Shown: piece by piece, positions 32,368 to 44,312 of the stretch
Layout of the letters: each line of letters opens with the position of its first letter
Position numbering within the stretch: the first letter of the stretch is position 1
Assembly: GCA_003184365.1 (NCBI GenBank)
Contig: NKYR01000021.1
Location: 248,001 to 312,000 of the forward strand
DNA length: 64,000 bases
From: Evernia prunastri
Taxonomy: Eukaryota; Ascomycota; Lecanoromycetes; Lecanorales; Parmeliaceae
Direction: 5' to 3'
Position numbers and translations under genes: made by a program
Notes under the pieces: generated by a model
What the model was told of the DNA's origin: nothing
The model's input: only the letters and a program-made list of their open reading frames with translations
Databases searched by the model: none

Positions 32368-33324
32368 CTAGAGAGACTGATATGCTGGGAACGGACCTTG
32401 ACCTCCTTCGTCACCGCCAACTTCCCTCTCCTCCATTTCGCCGTATCGCTCCGAATGCCCACCCCGCTGCTCGTCACACGCGCCATTATCCTCACTACCG
32501 CTGTGCTCTCCCAGTTCTCCGTACCGTTCATCTCCACCTTCCGGGCTGTCGTCCGTCAGATTACCGTGACCGGCAGCACGGGTCCTAGGCCGTTGGTCCG
32601 CTCTGTCGTCATGAGACGCGGTCCCAGCACCGCTGAGTTCTAGCATCACTTTGAGGAGCTTCAACTCCTTGATCAGAACCTCCGCTTTCTGAAACCCGGT
32701 CCGAGCTCCATGGAGCCCGTTGCGGACATCGTTCTTAGAATTTTCCAGCTTCCTAGCAATGCCGTCGTTTTGATCTGAAGGATGAGACCTAGCGCCGAAA
32801 TATGCATCTTCGAGGCTCTCCCAAAGCCGCTCCGAAACTTCATGTAACCCAGAGCGCAAACCAACACCGTCTTTGCTGGAGCCACGCTTATCCGAATGAC
32901 TTTTGCTGAATTTGTCTTTGATCTTACACTTCCACAGCTTGTCCAGGATTTCTGGGTCAGCGTATGCACGAATAGCACGGATGTCGTGTTGGAAATTCTC
33001 GCTGAACTTAGTGAATAGTGATATCGTCTCTTTCACCTGTACGAAGAGCGTATGTATGGCCTTCTGGGCTTCCTCTGACGACATGATTTTGCTGGCATGG
33101 CCAGAGCGACCTTGGTAATAATAGTTGCCGTCGAGGTCTCTTTCTCTCTCGTGGGAGCGGATGGCCATCGATCGATGCTTTGGGAGTGGACTGTCTCGAT
33201 CTCTACCATCTGGAATACCCATTCCCTTCGACTTATGCCGTGGCATTCTCTCGTCGTAGTCTTGAACAGCTTTTGGGCCTCTACGGTTAGGCTCTCGACT
33301 GGGGGCCTCCCTTTTGTCTCTCAT
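32368..33324 (-). CDS. Hypothetical protein, charged and largely disordered
   Basis: Single-exon frame of 318 residues. The start at 33324 (MRDKREAPS) is the first ATG; a TTG ten codons upstream is ignored. The N-terminal ~85 residues are Arg/Asp/Pro-rich and disordered. A helical central part (about 88-255) contains KAIHTLFVQVKETISLFTKF and a predicted coiled region near KAEVLIKELKLLKVMLELS. The C-terminal ~70 residues are Gly/Glu/Asp-rich and disordered. No family is recognised. It converges with the MOSC gene, 102 bases from its stop codon. Confidence 0.6.
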   Translation of the reverse strand: MRDKREAPSREPNRRGPKAVQDYDERMPRHKSKGMGIPDGRDRDSPLPKHRSMAIRSHERERDLDGNYYYQGRSGHASKIMSSEEAQKAIHTLFVQVKETISLFTKFSENFQHDIRAIRAYADPEILDKLWKCKIKDKFSKSHSDKRGSSKDGVGLRSGLHEVSERLWESLEDAYFGARSHPSDQNDGIARKLENSKNDVRNGLHGARTGFQKAEVLIKELKLLKVMLELSGAGTASHDDRADQRPRTRAAGHGNLTDDSPEGGDERYGELGEHSGSEDNGACDEQRGGHSERYGEMEEREVGGDEGGQGPFPAYQSL

Positions 33325-34182
33325 AGCTACAAGCGCTTCTTTCTCCAAGTACAACAGATATCAACGAGTACGTCAAAGGCAGAACTAGGTCAGTTCGTGA
33401 AGGGAAAGGGATTTTGAAGAGATCCGCAAAAACTGTCCGGGGAAAGCTGTATTTCTGTGGGGGAGTCCATCGATAAGGTTTGCTATTCTCGTGATTGCCA
33501 ACCCGGCGAATGACCCTTTTCGTGCACTGCGATGAGTGGACGCAGCATACGAAGAGCATGACGTGGACCTGTTTGTTTGTTTGTCTGGCTGCAGCACGTG
33601 CACGCTGAAATCTGCCCTCATTTGGCAGCTCTCAGCGAGCTGTCATGCAGGATGTTACAAGGATTCGGCAAACAAGCGATCATCGCTCGAGCTTGGGATG
33701 GATGATGAGGTGGCTATGCCTCATCATGCAGGCGAGCAAGCATTTTCAATGAGAGTGACTCTCTAGCTTCCTCCACATACCCATAGCCCGCTTTCGATCA
33801 TGGCTTGGCGAATCGTAAGCTTGCCCGGGGTGATTGTGCATGTGACATGATGCTTCCAAGTTCAGTGGGCGACCACTCGGAGATATCGATGCTGGGGTAA
33901 AGCTGTCTCTATTCATATCATAGCGAATGGCAATAGGATCAATAGGTCGATTTTTGTCATCATCGATGTGTCTCCAGGGCATAGTATGATACGATGCGGA
34001 CATAGATACAACGACACACTTGTCAAAGAGAGCGTTATTTCACAAATCGTCAAGTTGTCCCTCTATCCTTCGTATGTTAATTTCAAGCGACCTAACCCTC
34101 CATTCCCTGGCATTCGCACAATTCAACCCACTCTTTGCCTGGCCCTGACTCCCTGATCCTTACATCTCCCAATCAATATCGT
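33325..34182. other. Intergenic region, no gene seen
   Basis: These 858 bases separate two minus-strand genes. Only short frames are present. The right part should be the 3' UTR of the transporter gene, the left part the promoter of the hypothetical gene. Confidence 0.4.
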
Positions 34183-35948
34183 TCAGAGGGTATATACGAA
34201 CTCCGGGTTCTCTCTGTAAGCATGTCAGCATGTTCGTTCCCCATACAACCCGTTGCCCACATCGCTGCAGTAGATTCAGACTCACTTGTCGGTCAGATCT
34301 AGCCACTCCTGGTTTTCCAGTTTCCGATAATGCGGCTGCGCCCTGAAGACCGCTTTCTTCTTATTCTGATTTTGGCAGTACCACCATATGAACAACAGAT
34401 CTACCACGCATGCAAACCAACAGCAGATGATGGTAATCTCGGCGGGTACATAACGTGGGGCGTCTTTAGGTCTGAATGTCTGCGGTCCGATGATGTTGCC
34501 TACGCAGTAACCAATGAGATACAAAGCAGCGACGGTTGTTTTCTTCGTGTAGCCGGCTACGTTACTGGAGATGAGCGATAGAAGGGCAACGAAGCCGGTA
34601 GGGCTTGATTGCGTGAGGTAGTAGCCCGCCAAACGGCCGCCGTCGTTGGACAGGGGCAAAGCGACTATGAGGATCATGCCAAGTATAGAGATTAACAGAC
34701 CAGAGGTGCCAATCAGTATTCTGTTACGGAAGCGGTCACCTAGGTAGCCGCAAAGAATCAGGGAGACAACCTCAACAGCGCCGCCGGGTGTACCGTAGAG
34801 AAGGCTCTGATCTGCTGTGTAGCCAAATGAGACGATGAGTTGACTGAAGAAATTGCTGATGCCACCATTGGGGATATCACCTATGAGAGCGAAGAGAAAG
34901 AAGGCCCAGGTCAAGGGGTCGAGGAGAGCTTCTTTCAGTTGATAGATCTTGAAGTGCTTGTTCCCAATTCCTTGTTGGTTGATGCGAACCCTTTCGACGG
35001 CTAGACGCCGGTCGTCTTTGCTAAGCCAGCGTGCGTTAAGCTGGTTGTCCGGGATGAAGAAGAGGAAAAGGCAGCCGATCGTCGCCGTAAGGAGACCTGT
35101 AACGAGAAATACAATCTTCCAAGGCGCAATGGATGAGCCGTGCAGCGCCGTGCCTCTAGCAATGCCGTAAGCTACCAATCCACCAAGGATCTGAGCAAAG
35201 CCATTGAAGCTGAACCAGATTCCTATACGTGTTCCCTGCTCCTTCTTGGTATACCATTGGGATGTGAAGAGAGCGAAGCCGGGTGTCACAGCAGCTTCGA
35301 AGACACCAAGAAAGAAGCGGACGGCGATGGCGCCAGAATAGTTCTTCACAGCTGCCATGCAGCAGAGGACCAGGCCCCACATTATAATGCAGAAGGAGGA
35401 GTATTTGGCGAGAGGAAGACGCTGGAGGAGTCGATTTGTTGGATACTCCCAGGCAAGGTAGCCTGCAATAAGTAAGCGTTGAAGACAGTGTAGTATGGTG
35501 GGCGTACCGAAGTAGAACATGCTACCCAACCATTGGTAGTCATCATTCACGAGGCCAATGTCCTTCTTGATACCCATCACACTGGCATATGACAAGGTTG
35601 TTTCTATCTCACATCAAACCAATTCATCGGCTACAAGGTGGAAGCCCTACTGTCAAGATAGTTGAGACCGTAGACAACGCACAGCAGCTATGGCTACGTT
35701 AGCAGTGCTCCTTTGCCATCAACATCTGCTCCACATACCGGTAGGATGTTCAGATCGATTTTCCGCAGCAATCTTCGGTTCGTCGCTTCGTCTACAATGA
35801 GAAGCTCCCCAGCGTGCCCCTCAAAAGCCTTCATAGCTTCATCAACATCATTTGCATGCTTGAGGACCTGAGCCGGCGGTGCCCCGCCCTTATCACCGAC
35901 GAGGGACGGCTCCACGTCAGGGTATGAGGGTGGTTTTTCGTCCGCCAT
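34183..35948 (-). CDS. MFS transporter, Dal5/anion:cation symporter family
   Basis: Plasma-membrane symporter of the fungal ACS family (relatives of yeast Dal5, Tna1 and Vht1), which import allantoate, nicotinate, vitamins or other organic anions. Five exons: 35948-35739, 35687-35651, 35603-35508, 35462-34286 and 34213-34183, giving 516 residues. Family signatures: LNILPLLCVVYGLNYLDKTTLSYASVMG across exons 1-3, WLGSMFYFGYLAWEYPTNRLLQRLP across the fourth intron and the C-terminal ENQEWLDLTDKENPEF across the last intron. The 45-nt intron at 35463-35507 is a multiple of three without a stop, so it is easily missed. It interrupts the family consensus, which is why I treat it as an intron. The substrate is unknown. 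The gene is divergent from the CinA-domain gene, sharing a 440-bp promoter region. Confidence 0.9.
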
Positions 35949-36388
35949 GCTGCTGCTGTGTATATGATGTAGAAGTGAGAGTACTGAAGAGGTTCAACAG
36001 GGAAGCCAATGCTATTCTATTCCGCACATAACATCCTTGCATCGCGATCTTGCTCGCATTTAGTTGCGACTGAGCGCAGCGGACAATCAGCATGACGCCG
36101 AAGTGCAGGGGGCTTGCGGGACATTTTGCCCAGATGCCGTTTGATTCGCATGCTAAAGAAGTGTGGGATTCCAATCTCCAGGTGGGGCAGATATGTCGCG
36201 GACCGAAAAGGAAGGTGAATCAAGTAAGGTATGAGAGCTTGGATACTCTACTCGTAGGGCTGAGCTAAGAACTACCTAGCTTCCCCTCGTTCATCGTTTC
36301 CTCCACATACGACAACTCGACTTTTATATTCGTCAGAAAATCAATCTACAGTGCGGTCAAGCTTCACTACTTCGCTCCCGTCTCGAAA
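35949..36388. promoter_or_regulatory. Divergent promoter region
   Basis: These 440 bases lie between the start codons of the Dal5-type transporter (minus) and the CinA-domain gene (plus) and must contain both promoters. No defined binding site is claimed. Confidence 0.45.
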
Positions 36389-37220
36389 ATGGCATCCGGT
36401 TTCCCTCCCCCTGCCGTCCGCGACATGGCCTCTCAAGTCTCCGCCCTCCTCAAAGAACGCTCCGAAACCGTTTGTGTAGCCGAGACTGTACGCCCTGCCT
36501 CTCCAGCATGATTCTTACAGCACTTTGCACTCCAGCCAATGGCTGAAAGCCCAGTCATAGGCAGCCGGCGGTCTCATCTCCGCCTCCCTGCTCTCAACTC
36601 CAGGCGCTTCCAAGATCTACAAAGGCGGCTTGACGCTGTACACCCTGGAGTCGCGCATCGCTTTTGCGGGATGGACTCAAGACCATTTGAAATCGTACAA
36701 AGGCCCTACGGAGGATGTGGTAAAGGGTCTAGCAGAGAATGTGAGGGGAACGTTGGGCGCTACGTATTGCGTCTGTGAAAGTGGAACTGCAGGACCGACA
36801 GGAGGAAATACGCGGAACCGAACGCCGTGGGTCTTACATATCCGCCTTCCATTCAATCAAGCAGGCTCCGAGAGAATTTCAGCGGCCCTATGTACTACCT
36901 TCTGTTGAATTTTGCGCCGTCATAACAAGCCAAGAAGATTTACACAGCGCTTTATCCTATATGAACTTCGAACTTCGTGCTCGTCTACTAGTTCGATTGC
37001 CTCCCATCTTTTCAACGTGCCTGCGATTTGAGGGTCAGTGGCTAACTTAAGGCTGTATCGTAGGGGCTACGTTGCGCTCGCGGTAGCGACAGAAAGGGAG
37101 ACATTTACCAAAGAAGCCGAAACAGGATTAGGAGGTGACAGAGAAGAAAACATGGTCGCATTTGCGGTTGAAGGATTGAAACTCTTGAGAGACGTCATCA
37201 AAGGCAACGCGAAGCTCTGA
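36389..37220 (+). CDS. CinA C-terminal domain protein (PncC-like amidohydrolase)
   Basis: Stand-alone CinA C-terminal domain (PF02464). Bacterial PncC of this family deamidates nicotinamide mononucleotide to nicotinate mononucleotide in pyridine-nucleotide salvage; fungal homologues are poorly characterised. Three exons, 36389-36487, 36561-36826 and 37064-37220, give 173 residues, the full domain length. Visible motifs are VCVAETAAGGLISASLLSTPGAS (split by intron 1), the YKGGLTLYTLESR strand, ESGTAGPTGG and PGYVALAVAT (split by intron 2). Intron 2 is long for this window, 237 nt. The donor is GTGGGT. Confidence 0.88.
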
Positions 37221-38311
37221 TAAATCAAAGGACGCCGCGTGTCATCTGCGTATGACTCGTTCCTCCCTCTCCAAGCTTCTTAAATGCTTTGTCCAAACTT
37301 AAAAGTGATGAGTGTCACATGGTATTTATGAGTTGGCGAGGCGGGTCGAGTGCGTGGCACCGTTGATGACTTGATCTCGTTTCGTTGTCGTAGCTAATCG
37401 TCGAGTTTTACGGATCACAGTTTCCACATTTACTTTTATTTTGTGAAGTATCAGTTGCTCCACCATCTCCTACCCTGTTCTGGATTACTTTTTCTGGTGC
37501 GCTATTTTTTGGTATCAGATGCATAACCCGCTCTTCCTGCTTATATACTGCGTACCTATCGAGTACCTGTCTCCCTATTCGCGAAGGCACCATGTGCACG
37601 CCACTTTACGGCTCGTAATTTCAAAGCGTTTTCGTATGTTCCTTACAAAACTTTCGTATTTAGAATATTCTATTGCTCGGAACCAAGTTCGATCAACGCT
37701 TTAGCACTTGCCCATCATGACTCGCATTTTTGGAAGTAGCGGTATCATCTTGTGCGATGGTAATTCGCACCCTACCCAGGATCGTGCCATCGGGGTGCGC
37801 TATCCGGGTAGTCCCGGGGTAGGATGTGAATTACCATCGCACAAGGTGATAAAGCTAGCTGCTGGTGTGCGGCTATCATCGCTTATCACTTGCGAAGATC
37901 AGGTAACCCTGTTGGATCGGAAATCAGATTTTCAAAGCTTTAGTCTATTCCTGGTATTCGAAGCGAACCATGAGCCGACGGCCATGGCTTCCCACCCAAC
38001 CAAGTTCTGGAGCTCTTAGCTTACCACGCAAACATACAAGAACTAAGTGTTACGAATTTGAATTGTCAGATAGCAAAGAATGCCTAAATAGGACTAGCAC
38101 CCTCAGCTAGGCCTTCCCGTGTACTCAGCTGCTAGCACACTCAGCGTCCTAAGATATGCACGAATCTTTGTCAACTCGTGCCTTTTTCTACCGTTAATGC
38201 TGACATGCAGCGACTTGCAGCGATGAGCGGTTATCCTAGGGAAGACTACGCCGTATTCGCTCGCTTTCGTCCATATTATGATCGAATTTATGTTGCTGAC
38301 ATCTTGCTAAC
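37221..38311. other. Intergenic region containing a foldback element
   Basis: About 1.09 kb between the CinA-domain and TmpL-like genes. Apart from the inverted-repeat element at 37743-37851 no feature is supported. The part next to 38311 includes TTTCAG and pyrimidine tracts, so an unrecognised 5' exon of the downstream gene is possible. Confidence 0.4.
37743..37851. mobile_element. 109-bp TA-flanked foldback element (MITE-like)
   Basis: Two arms of about 35 bases (37743-37777 and 37816-37851) are inverted copies with three mismatches, all transitions, around a ~38-base spacer. Both ends start at a TA dinucleotide, the target of Tc1/mariner-type elements. There is no coding capacity. The whole unit would fold into a strong hairpin. 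Mismatches of only C-to-T/G-to-A type are what repeat-induced point mutation or cytosine deamination would leave. Confidence 0.65.
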
Positions 38312-41261
38312 ATGTCACTAATTTCAGCCCGCCATCATGGAGGGCCCTGGGAAAAGATACAACTGCCCCCAAACTGGATGTTTAGTCTTGCTGTGGTAGC
38401 TCTTGTTCTCTTTCCCTACCAGACACTCAGCGTCATGGAGATCCAGGCCTACAGGTCTTCTTCCACTTCTGGCATCCATCAATCCAAATTCTTTCGCTTT
38501 GGCCAGGAACCTACTATAAAGGCGCCCCAAAAGCTCGCTCATGAGATATTTAGTAGGACCGCTGCGGAAAACCCTTCAGCTGTGGCCGTCGGACACCACG
38601 GAGATCAATTTGCCTATGGAGAGCTCGACTTTGCCTCGACAGATCTCTCTCGAAAACTATTCATTGTCGGCCTTTGTCCTCGAGATCGCGTGGTACTGCT
38701 AGTGCAACGCTCGATACCCATGATCGTGGCAGTCTTCGCTGGGCTCAAAAAGGGCTGCCATGTGCCCATGAACGGAGGAGTTGCTTCAGGTGATGCTCTG
38801 GCGCATGTATTAGATGCTCTAGCACATGTTATTACAGAGACAGAGCCACCCTCTGTTCTATGTCTTGCCAGCCATTTGCAGAGGGTGCATGCACAATTTG
38901 CTATACCTTGGACGCTAATCCTGTCACTGGAAGAGTCCTGGACAGCGTTGATCGACTCCGATATAGAAGCTGGCCACAAAATCTTAGTGGATCCCGATGA
39001 TGGTGCCTACATCTTCTACACTTCAGGTTAGTACTGTAGTCAATCGAGAGATCGTTCATCCTCAGACAGAAAACTCAGGCAGTACTGGGGAACCTAAAGG
39101 TGTGTACGCCACACATCAAAACGTCATCGATCTACTCGCGATCGCTCCTGGAAACCTCGGCATCAAGCCCGGACGCAGAGTGGGCAAGATTCCATGGGTC
39201 TCATTTGACATAGGTAGGCTACTTACTCAACAACTATCAGGATAGCTTCTGAGTCAACGGTCTTAGCAGCATGGAACAATTTGGGTACCTCGATGAGTGG
39301 TGGAACACTGTGCATCAGGACTTCTGACTCCAAGGACATGTTGACAAAGGTAGTCGCCAGTGTGGTAGACTTCAGTTTGGAATTCTGCTACGTTGTTGCT
39401 AACGTTGTTAAGGGATTCCTGGCGGAGCTTGACGGTGTGTCAGTGGTGATCAAGGCATGCCACCTGAATGGAACGAGCCCGGCGATGTTTATCCCGTCAA
39501 AGACTGACCTATATTCAACAGTCACGTCCCGATATGACAAAAATTCGTGCCCTACTTACTGATGGTACCTTGTGCGACTATCATGTTGCTCCCATCCTAA
39601 TCAGCTGCGACGCAATCAGAGCGATCTCTTCAAAAACTCTACAGTATTATGATATCCCCTCAAAATGGGTATGGCTACCCAGGATCTCTCTTAGTCCAAA
39701 CGGTAAGATTGACAAGAAATTGCTGCGGAGATCACCGGCCGCACCATGTTTTGGTATTATTCCTCCTCTGACACTTTCCACACGTACATCTTCGTTGGTC
39801 TCTGGCTCCCAGTCCTCTGAGGAAGATATCTCTGAGAAAAGTCTGGCTGGACCATCGATTACCATTACCAATCTTCCTCCGTCTGGTAGTCAAGAGCATT
39901 TGGCTGAGAGAGAATTCGTCTTACCGCCGGAGAAAGGGTCTTATAGCCACATGTGGCTACGTTATTACTTTTTTACGATGTACCGGCGACTCTTTAGCGT
40001 TGTTTTCATCGGCAATCTGGCGACCATCTTGATTATCTTTGCTTACCGTCGAACTCTGGACAACCTGCAGCTTTCGGACCTGGCCACTGCTACAGCTTCA
40101 AACATCACGGTTGCTTTGCTCATGCGACAGGAATATGTTATTAACTTCTTATTTAAAGTCGCTTGTTCTGTTCCGACCTGGATGCCGCTGTTTGTCCGAC
40201 GAAACTGTGCCAAAGTATACCACATTGGAGGCATCCATTCGAGTGCTGGCGTAGCAGCGGTCCTTTGGTTCGCTATACTCACAGTTACCGCTACAATAGG
40301 TCTTGCAGCTCCGGAAAGGACTTCTCTAGGAAAGACTAATCTCGCGATTGTTTTGATCGTATACGTGATCCTTGCCGTCTTCATCTCCATCCTCGCCACC
40401 ACATACCCAACATTCCGCGCAAAGCGGCACGACGTTTTCGAAAGGACCCACCGCCTCGCAGGCTGGACCATCCTCGTCCTCTTCTGGATCCTGAGCGTCC
40501 TCAGCGCCGACGCCTCCCGTGGATCCGCGCCCCTTTCCAACGCCATCGCTAGGGACCCAACCCTCTATCTCCTCTTCATCTCCACCGCCAGCGTCATCCT
40601 GCCCTGGCTCCGTCTCCGCAAAGTCCCCGTGCGCTCCGAAGTCCTCTCCTCCCACGCCGTCCGGCTGCACTTCAGCTACACCAATACCTACCCGGGCACC
40701 ACGATCCGCGTCTCCGAGCGGCCCCTGATGGAATGGCACGCGTTTGCCACCGTGGCCAAACCAGGAGTCGACGGCTTTAGCCTCATCGTTAGCAACGCGG
40801 GGGACTGGACGGAACGCCAGATCGGGCGGGGCCCAGATAGGCTCTGGGTCCGCGGCATCCCGGCTTGCGGCGTCCTGAATATCACGCCGCTGTTCAAGCG
40901 TATCGTGCTCATGGCCACGGGGAGCGGCATCGGGCCCTGTCTGCCGTTCCTCCTGGCGAAGACGGTCCCGATGCGCGTGTTCTGGTCGACGCCAAACCCG
41001 GAGCAGACGTTTGGCGGGGAGATTGTTGCGTCGGTCAAGGGCGCGGATCCCGATGCGGTTATCTGGAATACGAGGGAGAAGGGGAGACCGGATATGGTCA
41101 GGGAGGGTTGGAAACTGGTTGTGGAATCGGGATTGACGAGCGATGGGGGGTATGAGGTGGAGGCGGTTTGTATTATTGCGAATAAGAAGGTCACGGAGAT
41201 GGTGGTTCGGGGGATGGAGGTTAGAGGGTTGGCTGCTTATGGGGCTATCTTTGATTCCTAG
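38312..41261 (+). CDS. TmpL-like protein: deleted adenylation domain fused to membrane FAD/NAD(P) oxidoreductase
   Basis: Resembles fungal TmpL, an NRPS-like protein with an AMP-binding domain, about six membrane helices and a C-terminal ferredoxin-reductase-like FAD/NAD(P) region. TmpL is linked in Alternaria and Aspergillus to redox homeostasis. Exons 38312-39026, 39079-39213, 39267-39445 and 39522-41261 give 922 residues. The start is uncertain; ATG at 38435 is an alternative. Adenylation motif YIFYTSGSTGEPKG is rebuilt across intron 1 and SFDIAAWNN across intron 2. The sequence then jumps to VKGFLAELDGVS and SPNGKIDKKLL (the A10 end). The YGPTE, TGD and GRxDxQ motifs are absent, so roughly 130-150 residues are missing. 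The membrane region (about 375-560) and the dinucleotide-binding LMATGSGIGPCLPFLL are intact. Intron 3 has a weak donor (GTGATC), and a frameshift is the alternative. Adenylating activity is probably lost. Confidence 0.7.
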
Positions 41262-44200
41262 TTGTTTCGTTTTCTATTATCGTTTATCCCTTTTAAATTA
41301 GTTACTAGAATTAGACACTCTACTGATTGACGTAGAATTTAGGAGGAAGAAAAGTCATCTTTTTATCTATACTATAAGTGCGTTGTCTTATTCTTTGGGC
41401 GCGTGCTCACTGCTCACTGCTATAAAGCTGTCCATAATTATACGAGATTATTGTAAATACGACATGGTCTGAACAATCATAGTTAGTCTTCGCCACATCA
41501 TCGCGACAACACATGCTGAACAATGTAAGAACGAACATGATTGACCGATTCCAGGCCGAAATAGCCACTGAATAAAGGCCGTCATAGGCGTATTCTCGTA
41601 CCTCAGCACTAGAAAAACTCCCATATCTATAGCAACATGTCTTGAAGTGAATGTAGCTAGCTAGACTAAATACAGGCGTGGGAGGGTGAAAAGAAAATGT
41701 GCAATTGCTCTGAATGAGAGGAATTAATTGAAGGGACCATTGCCAGTGACATGACATGGTCTTTATAGAGAATTTCACACCAAAGAAGGCTACGATTCCC
41801 TCACTCTGCTATAACCTCTCCCGACCCTGCTATAACCACTCGCCATTGCCTGAAACAATGACCTGAAACCATGCAATGCAATGCCATGCAATGCAAATGC
41901 ACATGGGCTATGCCCATGCAAGAAGTATGCGATATTGGTGTGAGCGACTAACCCCCAGCCCTGCTGTGGCGATGATATGTCGGTTCTATCCGTACACATA
42001 AGAATACTATGAGAATGCCTTGCACTGCCTTCAGCGGAGTGGAACGGCTAACTTTGTCTCTTTACCTAAACGAAGAGTGTCTGCTTTCCCCTTGATGTTC
42101 CTTCTCGATGTCTCCTACCCGGTACTCTTACCTTCTCTGGGTTTCTTTCCTTTCTGTCATACTCACTCACATTCTTGTTCCTTCCCCCAGTGGTCAAGCA
42201 CAATGTTCTCAGCATTCCACATAATTACATCTCAGCCGCGAAGTTGCCCTCCTTTTGATTCGGCAAGCGCATATCTTTTCCTCTGATTATCAGCCATTGC
42301 CGACGATGGCCTCGATGGGAACACCGTCGGCGACCCTTTCTGCCTCGAGAATGGCCAAGGGGGGGAACGCAGAGGTGCGGTTACCGGCTCATGGAGTCCG
42401 CTAGTAGGCATAGCGTGCGTTCTCAAGTAGCGGATAAATTGCTACTCAATGTCTGAGTCTATCAGCACGATCGTGGTCAGGTTCTCACCCGAAGTTCGAC
42501 CAACACTTGCGGCCACTGCACGACCACCTTCACTTGCATGGTCAACACCAAAACACAGTGAATATCCAGGGACTGTGATGTGGATGTCTACGAATGTGCT
42601 CAGATCGCTTCGGTGGATATCTAGAATGGGTAACTAATAGCAAGCTCATTTCAGGCGCTTCTTCGCCGCACATAAAGTGCACTCGTCCGCGAGTATAGGC
42701 GTGCGATCAACTACTTCGTCAACACGTATAGTCGTTTACTGGCATTGACTGATGAATTCGGTATGCATCATACGCTCCAAAAATAAACACCTGTCCACAA
42801 GCGAGCTCCAGCAGACGGCGTCTGCGCTATCAACTGATTCAACGAGGATGGCATCGTCCAAACTTACTTCGCGGGACAGTTGGGCCCGGCGAATGATCCT
42901 GGTACTCCCTGCCGGTCTGATGGTGCTACATGCGAGCCTTTGGACACTAGGACTTGCGGGGACGATGGTCTCGGGTGAACGTGATCGTTCTGGGGGGGTA
43001 TCTGGTGATGACTTGTGATCTGGTGGGGAAAAGTGCTAAAGGCTGAGGTTGGCGAGGAGAGGAAGACGATAAGTTCTGCACAAGGATTGTTCCCTGAGGG
43101 CGGTGACGAGGCATGCAGTATAACTACAATAAGCGAAGCGATTTTGTTGTCCATCTTCGGCCTTGTTGATAGCTCAGTAGTTAGTTCTATGTCCTCAATA
43201 GCGAATTGAAAGTTCGCATGCATAGGTTTGCTGCAGCAACGCCATGATTGACGTTTCTTGTATATTTGTGAAGAGAGCCATCATCGGCAAGAAAGCGGCT
43301 TAGGTAGCTATCAAGTTACGAGTACAGCCACGATCTGCTCTGGTCGTAGTAGAATACGAAAGCGCAGGGTTATACTACGAATACTTCTGAAGTCCTGCTC
43401 CGCCTTGACGAAGCGCGGGTTGAAAGCTGAATCCGAATCTGAAATCTATTGAAATTATTGCGGATGAGGGGGAACAAGGGAAGGGAAGGAATGGGCACGG
43501 ACGGACATTCGATGAAACTCCGTGCCCCACGTCGTAACTCGGTTAAAATAAGCTGAGACTTGGCACTTGGCATCTCTTGGCGATAGCAATAGCAGGTACA
43601 CGTTGCTCCGAGAAAGTAAGATGATTTATTGCGCCGTGTCCGACTGAGCCCTGCATTTCTGAGACTCCACTTTTTACGCTGCCACCAATCGGATGCATGA
43701 TTCATTAGTGCATCTAATCTATTTATTCAGTTCAATTGATTATTCAACTGATTTCCCTGTAAGGCTGAAATCTAACAACAAGTCTAGCAGTTGCGTACCC
43801 GTAATCGCATCAATTGGGCATGAGGGGAATCGGGGATGGAGCAAAGGAGTTGCGGATTTCGTATCTTTCTCTTCCTGCGGGTCGGCAGGATCACGAGTCG
43901 AGGGCTGTGTCAGTGTCAAGAAAGAGAAGGTGACGAGTACGCCAATATATGCACCAACAGCTTCTCCAGGCAACCAAGGAAAAAAGTGCTTATTTGCTTA
44001 TTACGCCAGGAATAAAACAATCTTTGAATCCTAAATTCGGCTCTGTTGTTGCAGCGCACCTCTCTCCCTGGTCCTTGCTTAATTCTCCCGTCTCCACCCA
44101 TTACAATAACAGTGGGCAAGAGCGGTGAGTATATAACTCTTCTTCTTCCCCCCGTATCTACAAGGACACGACAACAATAAGCACCAACGACATTCCTCCT

Positions 44201-44312
44201 CCTTAAAGAAACCCTCAAACCTCTCTTCGGCTCTCAAACACCCATCCAACTCCCCCTCTCCCCCGTCTGTCAGCCTTTCCCCATCTCTTCCCACCTCACC
44301 CCTATTACAACC
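41262..44312. other. Long intergenic region, no supported gene
   Basis: About 3 kb. Scattered frames of up to 120 codons occur on both strands (for example 42864-43223 minus), but none shows a family motif or supportable splice structure. A CATGCAATGCAATGC-type short tandem repeat lies at 41869-41920. The last 250 bases before 44312 are strongly pyrimidine-rich, a usual fungal core promoter/5' UTR feature for the RTA1 gene. Confidence 0.4.

Noticed and set aside
40043..40739. Long minus-strand frames opposite the TmpL-like membrane region
   Set aside because: They are antisense shadows of a GC-rich coding exon with strong family motifs on the plus strand.
25660..41261. The A-T-C synthetase and the TmpL-like gene as parts of one cluster
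   Set aside because: Nine kilobases with MOSC, transporter and CinA-domain genes of general function separate them; no shared feature supports a link.
42864..43223. Minus-strand 119-codon frame with a hydrophobic stretch, considered as a small secreted protein
   Set aside because: The hydrophobic stretch is internal and is followed by Pro-rich sequence with no cysteine pattern; no support beyond being open.
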